A DNA stretch of 64,000 bases, taken from the NCBI GenBank assembly GCA_963930655.1, contig OZ005607.1, positions 11,734,874 through 11,798,873 of the forward strand, read 5' to 3'. The notes under the pieces were generated by a model. That model was not told the DNA's origin and did not search any database. It worked only from the letters and a program-made list of their open reading frames with translations. The position numbers and the translations under genes are program-made. The DNA comes from Myrica gale. Lineage: Eukaryota; Streptophyta; Magnoliopsida; Fagales; Myricaceae. The stretch's first letter is position 1; each line of letters starts with the position of its first letter. This document shows positions 33,144 through 46,265 of this stretch, piece after piece.

Positions 33144-33793
33144 GTAAGTGGAAGTAAGTGAGAACTTATTTTTAGGAAACTGGAATGGTACACAGCTTGG
33201 TTTTTCAAGAACAAGCATGACATCATAAGCAAACATGAACTCTCATTGTTATCAAGCATGACATGAGAGTATGAAAGTTTTATGACAAGTTAAGTTAAGG
33301 GGCTTTGGTCGGTACCGTACCAAGTTAAGAAGGTATATCCATACTGAAGGACGTTTACATGAAGGTTGGGTGAGTCCTTAAGGTCTATGCAACCACACTG
33401 ATGGACGATTGAGAGAAGGTGTGGACCTCCAAGGGTCGTGTCTAGCAATCAGGCTTGAGGCCACTTCAAGGGGCTCGACCAAATGTTATGTCTCCAGGGG
33501 AAATAGGGGACGGTTCCAACAAGAACGCACAACCCTGACTTCAGAGGTAAATGGAGCGTATGTAGCCCACAAGATAAGAAATGATTTCTTTCAAGGACCA
33601 AGTGTCATTTTAAGAACAAGAACATGTTTTCAAGAGCAAGAGCATGTGCATATGCAAACATGAAACATGCATGCAAATTAAGTTTCAGAATCATTCATGA
33701 TTTTTATGTTCAAGTCATAAGCTCATATTTACAAGTTTACATTTTCCGTTACTTAGTCTTTCGACTCACAGTTTTCAAAATGTATCATTCCAG

Positions 33794-33834
33794 ATGTTTC
33801 CGGTGAAAGCAGTCTTGAGGATTATTTGTCTTGA
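33794..33834 (+). other. Family-A LTR terminal exon, intact frame
   Basis: Follows ATTCCAG and reads DVSGESSLEDYLS-stop (TGA). Confidence 0.5.
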
Positions 33835-34052
33835 GAGGGAAGACTTTTATGTATTTTGTTGTTGGTGACTATTGACCGATGTGGTCTGTCACTAAGGAAA
33901 TGTGTAGTTTTTGTATTATGTAACAAAGATGTTACTCTTCTTTTTTAGGATAATTATGTAAGTTAAGTTATGAAGATTCCTTTGGCTCGTCTCTTTCCCA
34001 GTTATATTCCTTTGTTAAGTATGATTAAGTTCGCTGGAGCGTGACAGTTAAG

Positions 34053-34063
34053 TGGTATCAGAG
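34053..34063 (+). promoter_or_regulatory. Primer-binding site (initiator tRNA-Met)
   Basis: TGGTATCAGAG, six bases after the LTR end, matches the complement of the 3' end of plant initiator tRNA-Met, the usual primer of plant LTR retrotransposons. Confidence 0.85.
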
Positions 34064-34208
34064 GAAAATAGAGAGTAGGGCCAGAAGACATAAAAAACGG
34101 ATTAGAACCCTAAGAGTTAGCTATATGTTAAGCATCAAATACACTAGACTTTTAAGTTGAGTTATAAGACATTAGGTTCTATGCTAAACGATGACCTTGA
34201 AGTGCAGG

Positions 34209-34690
34209 ATGACACCTAGAGGACCACAAAGGAATCGGGGACCCGAGGATCAGGGTGTCACTATCGATGAAGTTCTAAGGCACATGGCTCCGCTTATTGC
34301 CGAGCAGGTGCAACAAGGAGCAAATGTAGAGGGGGCAAGAGGTCGTCCTGAAGGATGCACCTTCGACCAGTTTAATTGCCAGCACCCGCCAACGTACAAT
34401 GGTAAGGGAGATGCGATTTTGGCAAAAAATTGGCTGGTGGAGATAAATGAGTTACGTGAAGTCTTGGGGTGTACAGATGCCCAGAAACTGAGCTTTGCTA
34501 CATTTAAGCTACAGGGAGATGCCAAAAGGTGTTGGTTTTCTGAGAAATTATTATTAAGCCAAGAGTTGGGGAAACAACCCATAACCTGGGGCAGGTTTCA
34601 ATAAGAATTCTTGTATTGTTACTTTCCAAGGACAACTCGGGCTGCAAAAGCAAGGGAGTTTGCCGCCTTAAAGAAATACTATCAATAGAA
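34209..34690 (+). pseudogene. Ty3/gypsy gag, 5' part
   Basis: Start chosen at the second ATG (MTPRGPQRNRG), because related gags begin with such a short basic stretch; an in-frame ATG also exists at 34191. It contains TIDEVLRHMAPLIAEQVQQG, CTFDQFNCQHPPTYNGKGD, VLGCTDAQKLSFATFKLQGD and LGKQPITW. A TAA at 34602-34604 breaks it, and the continuation (FPRTTRAAKAREFAALKKYY) is in another frame to about 34690. The protein stops before the zinc knuckle. It is the first gene of the element primed at 34053. Confidence 0.8.
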
Positions 34691-36028
34691 AGTGTCGGTC
34701 ATGCATCACTTATCTTATTTGTGATAATTGAAACTACTATTTCAAATTTTATTTGACATGGATACAGTTTGTTTTCCCCTTGACAGGTTTGATGAAATGT
34801 TACAGTACTAAGGCACCCCAAGTACCCTGTTCGAGACTTGATCTCAGCAGCGGTCGAACTCCTTCTAGTGCCCTAAGCAATTTTTAATTCAATTAGCCCG
34901 AAAGTATTTAAACCTCCTCCCTGCTCGGTTTGTCAAGGTTGAAGAGGGGGAACTACTGATGGACCATAAAATACCAAGTCCTATGAGACCTAGCCATCCC
35001 TAGTTTGGCCCGTTGCCAGCGTATTCGCTAGATCACTCCATCTCCCGTTATGAGTCCTAAAGGTTTTAAACTCTTAACCGAGCACCTAGATCATCCAAGA
35101 GGATAAAGAGACCTCTTTCTCTCCTAATATAACTCCATGACTCTGTTAAGAGTTTGACCTCCAGCCGATATAATGGTGCAAACAAGGTAGACTTGCACAC
35201 TAGAGAGTTGTCAAAGGCAAGAGCAGTGTGAATCAGATAGACCCAGCAGGAGTGCAACCAAAGGCAGATCCCAACAAAATTCTGTAAAACAGCATACAAA
35301 CGGCACCTAGATGTTGAGTGAGTGCCATCCACTCGTGCCCCAAGGGGCACATGGTACTCCACGCGTCGATATCAACCCGCTAGACATGGGGGAAGATGCA
35401 GATCTGTGCCAAAAGAGGGCAGCCCACTTGTGCGTGTCGAAGAAATCTTCACAAAAATCGGCAAGAGTTATGTGCCTCCACCACGGGGAGAAATCAGAAA
35501 CCCAAAACACAAGGAAAAACTGATATGAACACCACCTGATGAGGTGAGTGGGAAGGGGGAGACTAAGCTCCCGCAGCTGCCCAAAGAGGGAAAGGCAAAA
35601 GGTTGGTTTCAGGCACTAGATGAGGGGATGTTTAGAGAGAGGGAAGAGTCTCTCTCTCTAGACTTGCTTGAAGCTTTGCAATGGATGAGTGTTTTGTTGT
35701 CGATGTTGCAACAAAATTTTATGACTCAGCTATTCGGCTGGAAAAAGGTTGTGACAAAAGATGTGAATTGAGGATTCAACCTACTGATAATAAAGGAGAT
35801 TAAATCTTGATCATCAAGGGGTTTATCCCCAGTTGCAAGTTGATCAGTCCAGCCTTAACACTTTTGAGATACTTAATGCGGATTGCAGTGCCTTGCCGTA
35901 AAGTTTGAAGCTGGCAATTTAGTTAAGTGTTGCGACAGGGAGAATGAGAAGGAAAACGAGATGCCAAATAGTACCAAACTTGGCAATAGGTATTCAGTCC
36001 ACATATCTGCTATTGTTAGTGTTTTAAT
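34691..36028. other. Unassigned stretch, broken short frames
   Basis: No recognisable domain. A plus frame from about 35322 reads GKSYVPPPRGEIRNPKHKE and, after stops, LPKEGKAKGWFQALDEG up to 35771. It may be old retroelement interior but I cannot place it. Confidence 0.3.
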
Positions 36029-36723
36029 GTTGGCGTAATTTTCTGTCAAAATTGAAATTCAAATTGAGGTATATTTTAAATTTGGTCAAAGTGTTCAAGA
36101 GATTAAGGAGTCTTTCAAAGTTTGAAAGGATAAGATGTCATCTCATCAAGATGAAGAGCTAAAAACAAGGAGCTGAGGTTGCAAAGTTCTGAAACTATTT
36201 CAAAATTTGGATTTTGAAATATTTCCTTCATTTTAGAATTCTTTTTGAAATAGAACTCAATCAACTCTATAAATATATAGAGAAAATTTGAGGAGATCAC
36301 TCCAAGCTTTATTCAAATTCAACCCTCCTCCCTAGATATAGAAAATCCTTTCGATATCTCTGCTCATAAACAATTCAAATTTTCTCCAGTTATCTACATT
36401 CAATCACAATTGAAACCAACCTTCTCGTGGTAGTTTGACTATCGGAGTTCTCGGTGTTGAAGAACAATGAGTTCATGAAGAGTTCATAAGAAGAACCTCA
36501 GAGAGCTGAGGGTTAACCGCAGGAAGCGGGTCTAGGTTGGATTACTTAGATTATTACATTAGGGTAGTCAGAGTCAAGCAATTGGATGTTGTCTATGTCT
36601 GAATCACCGTTGTAAGGCTTTACTTTTTCGTCAACAAAATTCTTGTCTCTTGTGTGATTGATATTTATTTTATTATTCCACTGCATATATATTTTGTTGA
36701 TTAATTAAGATCTAGACTTAACA
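36029..36723 (+). repeat. Copia-like solo LTR candidate
   Basis: TGTTGGCGTAA at 36029 to GACTTAACA at 36723, with TGTT/AACA ends. It holds a good TATA region (CTATAAATATATAG, 36267-36280) and, after it, a leader ending in TCTTGTGTGATTGATATTTA, a layout common in plant copia LTRs. No matching 5-bp flank, primer site or polypurine tract was found, so the ends are tentative. Confidence 0.4.
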
Positions 36724-37197
36724 ATTTTAGGACTTGTTCTAAAATTGTTATTAAATTTTTAGATAGAGGAGAAACACCTATTCTAACCCTATATGTTTTA
36801 ATAGGGCCTAAACAGGAATTTTCAGCTATATCTATCACTCTTGAAATTGCACTACACAATTTAGACAAAGAATTGTAGGGGATATTGGTTTTTACATTCG
36901 ACAACAAAAGTTGAAAACAAAATTTACTTATAAATTTCTTTCCTTCATAATATTTTTGAGCAAATGTTTTAGTTCTTCGTTGTATTGTAAATGGATAACT
37001 ACAATTTTCACTTACTTTGGGATGTCTGGCACATTGCACTTTAAATTTTAAATTTTGAGACATTTCATTTGAATTGTGGAAATTATGGCACATTGCATCC
37101 TAAGATTTGAATTTTGAGACATTTTATCTCTGAACTTTGGAAGTTCTGACACATTAGACCATGCACTTGATTTTTTGACATAAGATTTTACATTGAT
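36724..37197. other. Unassigned; imperfect ~55-bp repeats near right end
   Basis: Between 37024 and 37197 the words GGCACATTGCA and TTTTGAGACATTT recur about three times. A minus frame of 130 codons (37093-36701) resembles nothing I know and may be chance. There is similarity to the DUF-less MITE text at 59150 (GACACATTGCACC). Confidence 0.3.
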
Positions 37198-37641
37198 TGT
37201 CACACCCCGAACGCTAGCCCGAAGGGGTTAATGACAGCCGCGAACATCCACTCAATGAATGTTCCAGCGTTTTCTTTTAATCTTGCAGCGGAATTTTTTT
37301 TTATACATACAACTGACAGAGACGGGCCAAGGAGATTTACATAAAGTTCAACTTACACAATCGACTTCATCGGTAATAGTGTAAGCATCTTAATTACATA
37401 GCATGGCTGCATGGCTGAGGTACATGATCTAAGGAATTCCATCAAAACCTCTACATATTGACTTACTCATAACGTCTTTACATTACATCTTGAATCCTTA
37501 TATACATTACATTGTTGTTTAGCAACATGCTTCCTCATTATGATATCAAGCACTCTTAGGGCTTCTTGTGCATTCTCCAACTCCTGACCTGTAGTGCATT
37601 CCCAATGGCCTATGACCAACAACGTTACAATGTAATACTTA

Positions 37642-37682
37642 CTAAGTCAGGTAATCCTCAGAGCTCCTGACACCTGGAAAAT
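37642..37682 (-). other. Family-A LTR terminal exon, diverged frame
   Basis: After ATTCTAG it reads DFPGVRSSEDYLT-stop. The N-terminal half has changed, but length, EDYLT and the TAG stop are kept. Confidence 0.45.
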
Positions 37683-40600
37683 CTAGAATGATACATTTTG
37701 AAAATTGTGAGTCAAACGACTCAGTAAGGAAATGAACTTGTAAACATACACTTGGAAACATGAGCTTATAAACATGATGAACTTGTATCATGAACTTGAA
37801 ACTTGTAAACTTGAACTTGAAATCATGAACTTGTACTCATGCACTAGTATAATAACTTGAAAACATAACTTGAAATTATGCACTTGTAATCATGCACTAG
37901 GAACATAACTTGAAATCATGCACTTGTAAACATAATGTGCTTCATGCATGATCATGACTTCTTGATGTGCATGTATGCTTCATGTGTGCATATGCACATG
38001 CACTTGCTCTTGAAAACGTATACTTGAACTTGGAAAAATCTTGATCTTGGAAAACATCTAATTCTTATGTTGTGGGCTACTTGTGCTCCATTTAACCCCT
38101 GAAGTCAGGGTTAACTATTTCCCTTGGAGACATAACATCTGGTTGAGCTAGCCCTTGAAGTGGCCTCAGGCCTGGTGTGAGACCCCGATTTTCTCCTACG
38201 TAATTTCTTATGTATTATCTTTTATTTTCCAATGTAATAGCTTTTATTTCTTCATGGGGCTAAGTTTTTGGCCAATGTATGGCCTAATCCTTATGTTATG
38301 GTATTTCGATTAAAATGAGATTTTATTTCATAAAATCTCTTTAAATAATTTTAATGTCATTTTATGCAAGTTTAAATTATATTTATTTTAGGAGCCGAAA
38401 TTTGCAAGTAAGTTTCTCTATTACAAATTTATATTTTTCATTTACTTAATATGTTTCATGGACCATAGAATTTGAATTATGATTTAAGAATTTCTTGTAT
38501 AAGCCGAAATTGATTAATGGATTAAATGATGAAATTCTTTTGAATACATGGATTGAATATTTTTATAGCTTTCATATGTAACATGTATTATTACCATGTG
38601 GCCTATATTATTAATAGAATTTCCATTTGAATATTCAATGATAAGCTATTTATTTATGTGATAAGTCTAAGAGAAGATTTAATTGATAAGCACACTTGCT
38701 TATCATAGTGATAAGCAAGCATGATAGGTTAGGAAACTTCTAGGGTGATAAGACCTTGTGGTTATTGTAGAGATAGGTTAGGGCCATTATCACATGATAA
38801 GATATCATGCTTATGAGGTGATAAGCTATTGGAATGGATTAGATAAGCAAGAGAGCTTATGAAGTGATAAGTTAGGTGAGAGAGAAAACCAAGTTGAAAG
38901 TTGGTTGCAAATTAATGAGGAAGTAACTAGGTTGGTTGGAAAGCAACCAAACAAATTAAATGTTAGTCAAGGAAGGCTTTTACGTGAAAGGCTATGAGGA
39001 GAAATTGGAAAGCTAAAGTGAAGTGCCATGTGATGTGTAAGAGGTGTGTAAGAAGTGTAAGATTGATAAGACAACACATGGATGCAAAAGAGAAGAGAAA
39101 AAGCAAGGGAGAGGAAGGCATTTACGTTGGAATGCATGTGAGGAGAGAGAGAAGGAATTCAAATGCAAGACAAGCTTTTGGAAGACAAGTGATGTGAGAT
39201 AAAAAGGTGAAAGGAAATAAAAGAGAGAGAGAGAAGACTAAGACCTTTGCTTGGTCGGCCAACACCCCCCATTCATCCCCTCTTCCTCTTTCTTTTTCTC
39301 TCTTGTCAGCTCACCCTCTCAAGCCTTGTGTCATAGCATTTACTCCCCTTGGGAGACTCAATCTCTCACATCTCTCTTGCAAATGCCATGACCGAAATTC
39401 ACATCTCACCTCACACTCCAATTCTTCCTCATTTGGCCGAACCCCTCATTGCTCTCAACTCTCTCCCATTTTCAAGCACTTGGCCGAACCATCCCCTAGA
39501 GTTCAAGGTTTGTTCCTTTTTCATCTTGCACCTAAACCACATTCTTCTAGCTTACCAAATCCCCTTTCTAAAAGCCAAGTTCAAATCTCTATTATTGTAG
39601 ACAAAAATCTATCTTGGTGCAAACACAATCCTTCCTTGAAAACCCTAGCCATTTGACATCATTTCTCTTCAAAGCTTACCATGTTCTCTTAACCACCATA
39701 GAACCTCCTTTAAATCAAGCTTGGACATTTCTAAGGAGGGTGGACCAAATCTTTGAAGGAAGTAAAGCTAGGAAGAGTTGGTAAAGGTTGAAGGTAAGTT
39801 TGGTTTTATTGATGATCTTGCCTTAAGCTTCACAAATACTAACCAAAGGTACTTTATTTTCTAGGTGCTCAAGCTTGGATAGTCAACAAGGTAAGAACAA
39901 TGTGATGTTGTTGGTTTAGCATAAGTGACCGAATGAGTTATGTGTAGATCTTGAAGTTTAGGTCGTAATATGTCTTGATGTTGTTGGATCTTGAATGCTT
40001 AAGAACCTTAGGTTGTTTACATGCTAGATCTACCCATGGAAACCTTAGATCTAAGGTTGTATGTAAAGGAAAAATGCAAATGGAGACCAATGCATGTTAA
40101 GGAAGCTAGATCTAGGTCTTGATGTGTTGGTTTGAGGAAGGTTGATTACTTTGTTTAGATCTATGGATGGTAGTGTGTATAAAGTGTGGATCTAATGTTG
40201 ATGGAATTATTTGATGAAAAGATTAAGTGTATGCATGCTAGTTAGGTCACAAATGCAAAGGATATGCATGTTATAATTTTTAGCATGAAAAAGGTGATAT
40301 TTTGAGGTATGATCGAATATGATATGCTTAGAATTTTATGTATAGTTTTGTATATGTTTAAATCTGGACATTGGCCATGATATGTGCAAGAATTATGACC
40401 CCAATGCTTGGTAGATGATTATGTTAAGTATTAGATGCATGCATATTGAAGGAAACAAAAGAAACTTAATCGTTTGGGTGAAAATATGAGTTGGCCGAAA
40501 GTTATACATTGTATTGGTGCCTTGACTTATAGACATTAGGTTGTGAAATTGTTGATTGGAGGATGAGATCACCATTGGAGTAAAAGTTGTGACTAATTGG

Positions 40601-41159
40601 TGTATAAAATAGTGATGGCCGAATGTTGTAAGAAAATATAACCCTAAGTGCAATTTATAAATAAATGGATTATCGTTGTTGTGATAGAGATAGAAATTGG
40701 GGTTTAATCTAGTTGGAACAAATATTGAAGAACCATGATCTTTTAATAATTATTATTTGGAACCCTAGTTAAGTTTTACTCAGGATCAATTGAGGTTTAA
40801 GTCCAAGTTAAGATTTAATCATGAATAATTTATTAATAGTTTGATATAAGGTTTTAATGGAGTACGTGTAATAAAAAGAGACTTAGGTTTAATTATAAAC
40901 CTATGAGTATTATTTAACCCTAATCGAGGCATTTACATGGATAAATATATTTTTATTTCAATAAAAATATTAATGATTTAATAAACTAAGTTTTGAATAT
41001 TTGTTAAGGAAAGGAATAAAATATTTTTAAATGATTAAATGAGTTTCAGTGATATGTATATATATATATATATCTTTGGTTGATGACCGATTTCAAAATG
41101 AAATATTTAATGATTGCATACTATTCTTAAAGTCTAAGAAATATTTGAATCGCTTGTAG

Positions 41160-41200
41160 GCGATCCACGTGTCTGTATACACGAACAAAGAAGACCAAGA
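41160..41200 (+). other. Candidate exon 3 of the family-A LTR transcript
   Basis: 41 nt bounded by CTTGTAG and CAAGA|GTAAGT. It joins in an open phase to the terminal exon at 41978. Longer than the 34-nt version in other copies. Confidence 0.4.
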
Positions 41201-41977
41201 GTAAGTGGATACTGTAAGTGGACAGTAAGTGTTCTTTTTCAAAACTGGAATGACACACTGCATCGTTTCATGAACAAGCATGAATCTTAAGCAAGCATGA
41301 ATTTTTAAGCAAGCATGACATGACATGTGCATTGCATGAATTTTTCAAGAAGAAAGTTTATGCAATGATTTTATGGAAAGACTAAGATAAGTTTTATGAA
41401 ACGATAAGTTAAGTTAAGGGGCACTGGTCGGTACCGTACCATCAAGGTGGACTCCCATACCGAAGGACAATTGTGAGAAGGATGGGTGAATCCACGAGGC
41501 TGTGCAAACCACACTGAAGGACATTGAGAAGGTGTGGTGCCTCCAAGGGTCATGTCTAGCCACTGAAGGACATTGAGTAGGTGCGCTAGCTGACCGTATG
41601 TAAGGTCTCCAAGGGAATTCGGGGATGGTTCCGAAGGGAACGCACAACCCTGACTCCAGGGGTTAAATGGAGCGAGCCCACAAATAAGAAATATGAAATG
41701 ATTATGAAAAGGCCAAGAGTGGCACAAGTATGAATAAGAAAGATTTTCAAGGGCCAAGGGCCGATTTCACGATCAAGCATGAAAGAGATATTTTCAAGGG
41801 CCTGGGGCCAACTTCAAGCAAGAGCATACGCATATCCATGAGCATGCATGTGCATCACGAATCAAGTTTATTCTCTTTCATGATTATGCAAGTACAAGTC
41901 AAGAGCATGTTTTAAGTTTTACGTCTTTCCCTTACTGAGTCTTTTTGACTCACGTTTTTAAAATTGTGTCATTTCAG

Positions 41978-42018
41978 ATGCCTCAGGTGAAGAGAGTCAG
42001 GAAGACTACCTGACCTAG
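41978..42018 (+). other. Family-A LTR terminal exon, intact frame
   Basis: After ATTTCAG it reads (D/N)ASGEESQEDYLT-stop (TAG). Confidence 0.5.
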
Positions 42019-43557
42019 AAGTTCAAGAATTTATGTTTCATACTTTTGTTGATAGTGGCTTGATTGTCACTAGTTGGTTTTTACATGTTATGTATGTCTT
42101 GTATGAGACCTTAATGAGAACCCTAATTATGTAAGCTTAGCTCGAACCCCTCGCGATCCTGTACGTTTCCGCCGTAATCAAGTAAAAAAAATAAGTAAGA
42201 ACGCTGGAGCCATTCGGGGGATAGCTCGCGGCTGTCACGGTCCCTGCGGGATGTCGTTCGGGGCGTGACACCTGGTGGCTAGACACGACCCTTGGAGGTC
42301 CACACCTTCTTGCATTCGTCCTTCAGTGTGGTTGCACTTATCTCTAGGATCACCCATCCTTCTAGCATTCGTCCTTCGGTATGGGTGCCCTTCTTGATGG
42401 TACGGTACCGACCAAAGCCCCTTAACTTAACTTGTCATAAAGCTTTCATACTTTCATTTGCATGAAAACTTCTTTTCTTTCTTTCAACAAAATAATGCAA
42501 ATGCTTATGACGTGTAATGCTTGATAACAAATATCTCATAAAACTTTCATGCTTTCATTTGCACAAAAACTTCTTTCATGCTTTCATGCAAATGCATATG
42601 TTATGTCATGCTTGATGAGAAATATCTTGTCATGCTTGGTTATAAACAACATGTTGTGCTTGATAAAAGTAACATGTTATGCTTGATCATTAAAACATGT
42701 TGTGTATCATTCCAGTTTTCATAAAAAGAAAGTTTTCACTTACCTCGATCCTCTCGAGCTTAGAATGGGTCTTACCCTACAAGCGAGTTACTTTCGTTAC
42801 TTAATGCTTAAGAATAAATATTCAAAGAAAAGTATTCATATACGTACTCGGTTTCAAAATCCGTATCTTTAAATATGAGATTTCCTTTACGTGAAATCAT
42901 ACATGAAATCGTACTCGAAATTTCTTTTAAACATTTTTAGCTTTCATAAAAGCAAATTTGAAAACAACAATCATACACATCAAACAACTCCAAATTAAGT
43001 GAACTCCTAGGGTATTCCGACTTGATCTTACAACATCGTCTTTCATAACCTCCTAGGGTATTCCGACTTGTTCCACTTTTCAATCCTATTGCGTGGACTA
43101 ATGACCATCAATTCCATAATTTAAACCTCAAAGAATATGCTATATAGTTGCTGCTGAGACCTATAGGATTTAACCTAAGTTACATTGGTCTTATCTCCAA
43201 GTTTTCAAGTTTATATGAACACCAATGCCCACAATCCTTCCAAACATAACCGATAGACATAAATCCTTATTTAAGTTATCAACCCGTGACCATCTTGGCC
43301 TCTTTTTCACTCTTAGGCTTGTTGTTTAATTCAATGCATTAACATACCTTCACCACCATGTAGGAATCAATATAATTGAAGAATGAAGAAGAATCAACCA
43401 ACTTGAAGCACAAATTCTCTCAACACTTTTTCCAAAGGAAGGAGGCACCCAAAACTCTCAATAAACTCTTTAACTCAGTTTTGGTCGGCCAGCCTCGTTA
43501 ATAGTAGCATTTCACAAGTCCTAAAAAGGAACTCTCAAAAATTCTGAAATTCGTCGG

Positions 43558-43740
43558 AGTCCGCTCGAGCGTCGGTCGAGCGCCGAGCTTCTGTCCTAGT
43601 ATCGCTCGAGTGGTTGTCGAGCGTCGTGAGTATGTATAAAATCCTCCAAGTCCGCTCGAGCACTGGTCGAGCGCTGGTCTCTGTCTGATATTTTTCCAAG
43701 GGCACTCGAGCGTGAGTTACACGCTGGTCGAACGTGATGA
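43558..43740. repeat. CTCGAGCG-rich imperfect repeat array
   Basis: About four units of some 55-60 bp, each with a core like GCTCGAGCGTCGGTCGAGCG, in an otherwise AT-rich LTR. A matching array is at 47397-47600 in the nested minus LTR. Non-coding. Confidence 0.75.
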
Positions 43741-46265
43741 TACCTTATACAGGCCACAAACTTATGCATTACATCTCTAAATCACACGAATTCTACCTCA
43801 AAGTGTTCTTCTCTCACAAACTTAAATTCCAAGACCATATTCATAACATTTGGACTTAAACTGATCACTGAAAAGGTATTCGAGCTGAGCAAGAGTTCTG
43901 GGCGTGCAAGACTGTTGGCAGCTTGACGTCTGGACCTTTAAAATTTCATAACTAATTCAATACTTATCGAAATGACCTAAAATTTAGTTTGAATTCTTTT
44001 ACTATCATAGAACTCTGTCATAACCTAAGGTTGAATGGTAAACTATGCCATCAAGGTTAACTTAAACCGAGTCTCTTGATCTATTAGAGCTTGTGATTGC
44101 ATGCATTATTTTCTCATTCCTTGGCCAACCTGTGGCTCTCTTGCACTTTAATCCATCCTTAGTTTACTGACCTAGACAAATAGCAGGTCAGCATGGAAAT
44201 TTATGCAAAGATTCACAACATGCAAGTAATCACCCAACCCAAGCATGCTTGATCCTTTACTCTCCAAGCATAACTCAATTCCTTTAAATGCTTAGCTTGC
44301 TTTTATAATCAAAATCATCAACATAAGTTCTTAACAGTAGCAACTCTTAAGAAAACCTAACAAAAGACACATCCCATGCCATAGGGCAGCAACCATTCGG
44401 CTCCCATTGCCCCTTTTCTTCCATTTTCACAACCCTATCTCACATTAACATTTTCCAATCACACTTGCTCTTAGGTTTAGGCCACTGACCAAAACCCTAA
44501 TCATCACCCAACTTACCATGTTCATATATATTTTCAAGAGTTACAACAGCAAGTTTATCAACTTCAAAAAATCAAAGATTTACACTTTAACTCCACATGC
44601 AACTAGTTTATAAGCAAGGTCATCATCCAACATGTTTCTTAAGCTTTAACAACTCAAATCAGTGACTTCAAATATCAATACCCAACCTCTAATCACAAGA
44701 ATACACGACAATGATCTCACATGAAACAGATCACAATATTCAGCCAAGGGATCTCAATCCCTACATGCATGTAAACACCTCTCCAAGACAAGGTTTTCCT
44801 ATTTCCAATCAACCAAAATGGTGGCCTCTACAACTCATCCTTCATCAGCAATTTCACAACCAACTCTTCATGACCACCAAAATTCATCCCAAGAGTGAGT
44901 GTCTACATTCAAGAAAAATCAAACTACACACCATATCACATTTTCGGCCAACTGAAAGACCAATGGCCGAAACTTACCTTGATGTTGCTTCCCTTTCCTT
45001 TATCTTCTCCCTCTCCGTTTCTTCTCCTCCTCCTTCTTTTCCTCCTCCTTCTTCCCGGGTTCGAGCTCCTCTCTTCCCTTTCTCTCCTTTCCTCTCGGGT
45101 TCTCCCTTTCTCTCCTCTTTTGTGCGACTGAAATGAGGGTGTGTGAAATGCAAGAGTGAAATGTGTGTGTTGAAGTGAGAGACGTGAAGGTGTAAATAAG
45201 TGGCTGAACCTAGCCTAAAACACATACAATGAAAGAAAAGAAAAATCTTACTTGCTTTTTGCCCATGTGACATGGTCAGTTCATTAATTGCTTTGTCTCC
45301 TCTCTTTTTTCTCATTTCTTTGCCTCCCATTGTTTCTCACGTGAATTCTCTTCAGCCTACACCTACTTCTATTTTCAGCCTACAATTATTTTCTCTTTCC
45401 TCTCTTTCACGTGAATCACCATCACTTCCTCTCTTTTGCCTTTCTTTTATTTTTTTTGGCTTTTCTTGTTTCTCCTTTGTTTTCTCTTTCCTCTCTTTCA
45501 CGTGAATCACCATCACTTCCTATCTTTTGCCTTTCTTTTATCACCATCACTTCCTCTCCTTCACGTGAATCATCATCACTTCCTCCTTTGTTTCTCCTTT
45601 GTTTCTTATGCCTCACATAACTTCTCCTACCACCTTCTCTTTTGACTTTTCTTTGCTCTACAAGTGATGTCATCTAGTTAATGCTTTGTCCCCTTCTTTT
45701 TACTTCTTTTGTTTTACTTTGGTCTTCTCTCTCTCACTTCTTTGCCTTTACTAAGCCCTTTCACGTGATTCTCCCTCAACACTTATCAACCTACAATTTT
45801 TAGCCTCCTATTACTTTTCCTTATGCTCTTCACGTGAGTCACCCTTCCTGTCACGCCCCAAACGCTAGCTAAACGAGGCTAATGACAGCCGCGAGCATTC
45901 CCTACAAGAAACGCTCAAGCGTATTAACTAAAATTCTTGCAGCGGAATATATAACTCATTCAGAGGATTCTTGCAGCGGAAATATCATAATGCCTCAATA
46001 TTAAAAAGAAGCCATATATCGCTAGCGTTTGTCGCACATACGAACATTAGAACATGCTCCTCAACTATAACTTGAAGTAGTTATAACATGGTCTCAAAAT
46101 ATCAACCCGTTAAAAACCTTGACTTACTAAGCCGAATAACCCATGACTACCACACCACGGAAGCTCATGCCGGCTCTTACAAAAATTATCTAAACCTTTA
46201 TTAAATTAAGCAAAAAGGAAAGGACATTTTCGCCAACCCTTCTCCTAGGGTTCATGGTCCTCTTC

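Larger units (their letters stand above)
30725..34046 (+). repeat. Family-A LTR flanked by 3' and 5' interior sequence
   Basis: It starts TGTGAGACCCCATATCGC and ends GCTGGAGCGTGACA, 3322 bp. Upstream is a polypurine tract; downstream is a tRNA-Met primer-binding site and gag. It therefore serves as 3' LTR to the left and 5' LTR to the right. The usual end segment of about 55 bp (GCGGCTGTCA...) is deleted. It keeps a leader with an exon-like end CCTAG|GTAAG (31513) and candidate exons at 31598-31636, 33110-33143 and 33794-33834. Confidence 0.85.
38176..42270 (+). repeat. Solo family-A LTR with perfect CCTGG target duplication
   Basis: It starts TGTGAGACCCCGATTTTC and ends CGTTCGGGGCGTGACA, 4095 bp, flanked by CCTGG at 38171-38175 and 42271-42275. 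It lies inside the opposite-strand LTR 37198-48997 and has the GATAAG cluster (38640-38880). Longest LTR in the window. Confidence 0.92.

Noticed and set aside
34053..34063. Part of a tRNA gene
   Set aside because: Only the primer-binding complement is present; there are no tRNA arms or promoter boxes around it.
36701..37093. 130-codon minus frame as a gene
   Set aside because: No motif, no splice support, AT-rich sequence, and it overlaps repeated text near 37024.
44711..45673. Several overlapping Ser/Pro/Leu/Phe-rich or Lys/Glu-rich frames
   Set aside because: CT-rich LTR leader sequence read in many frames; not conserved between copies.
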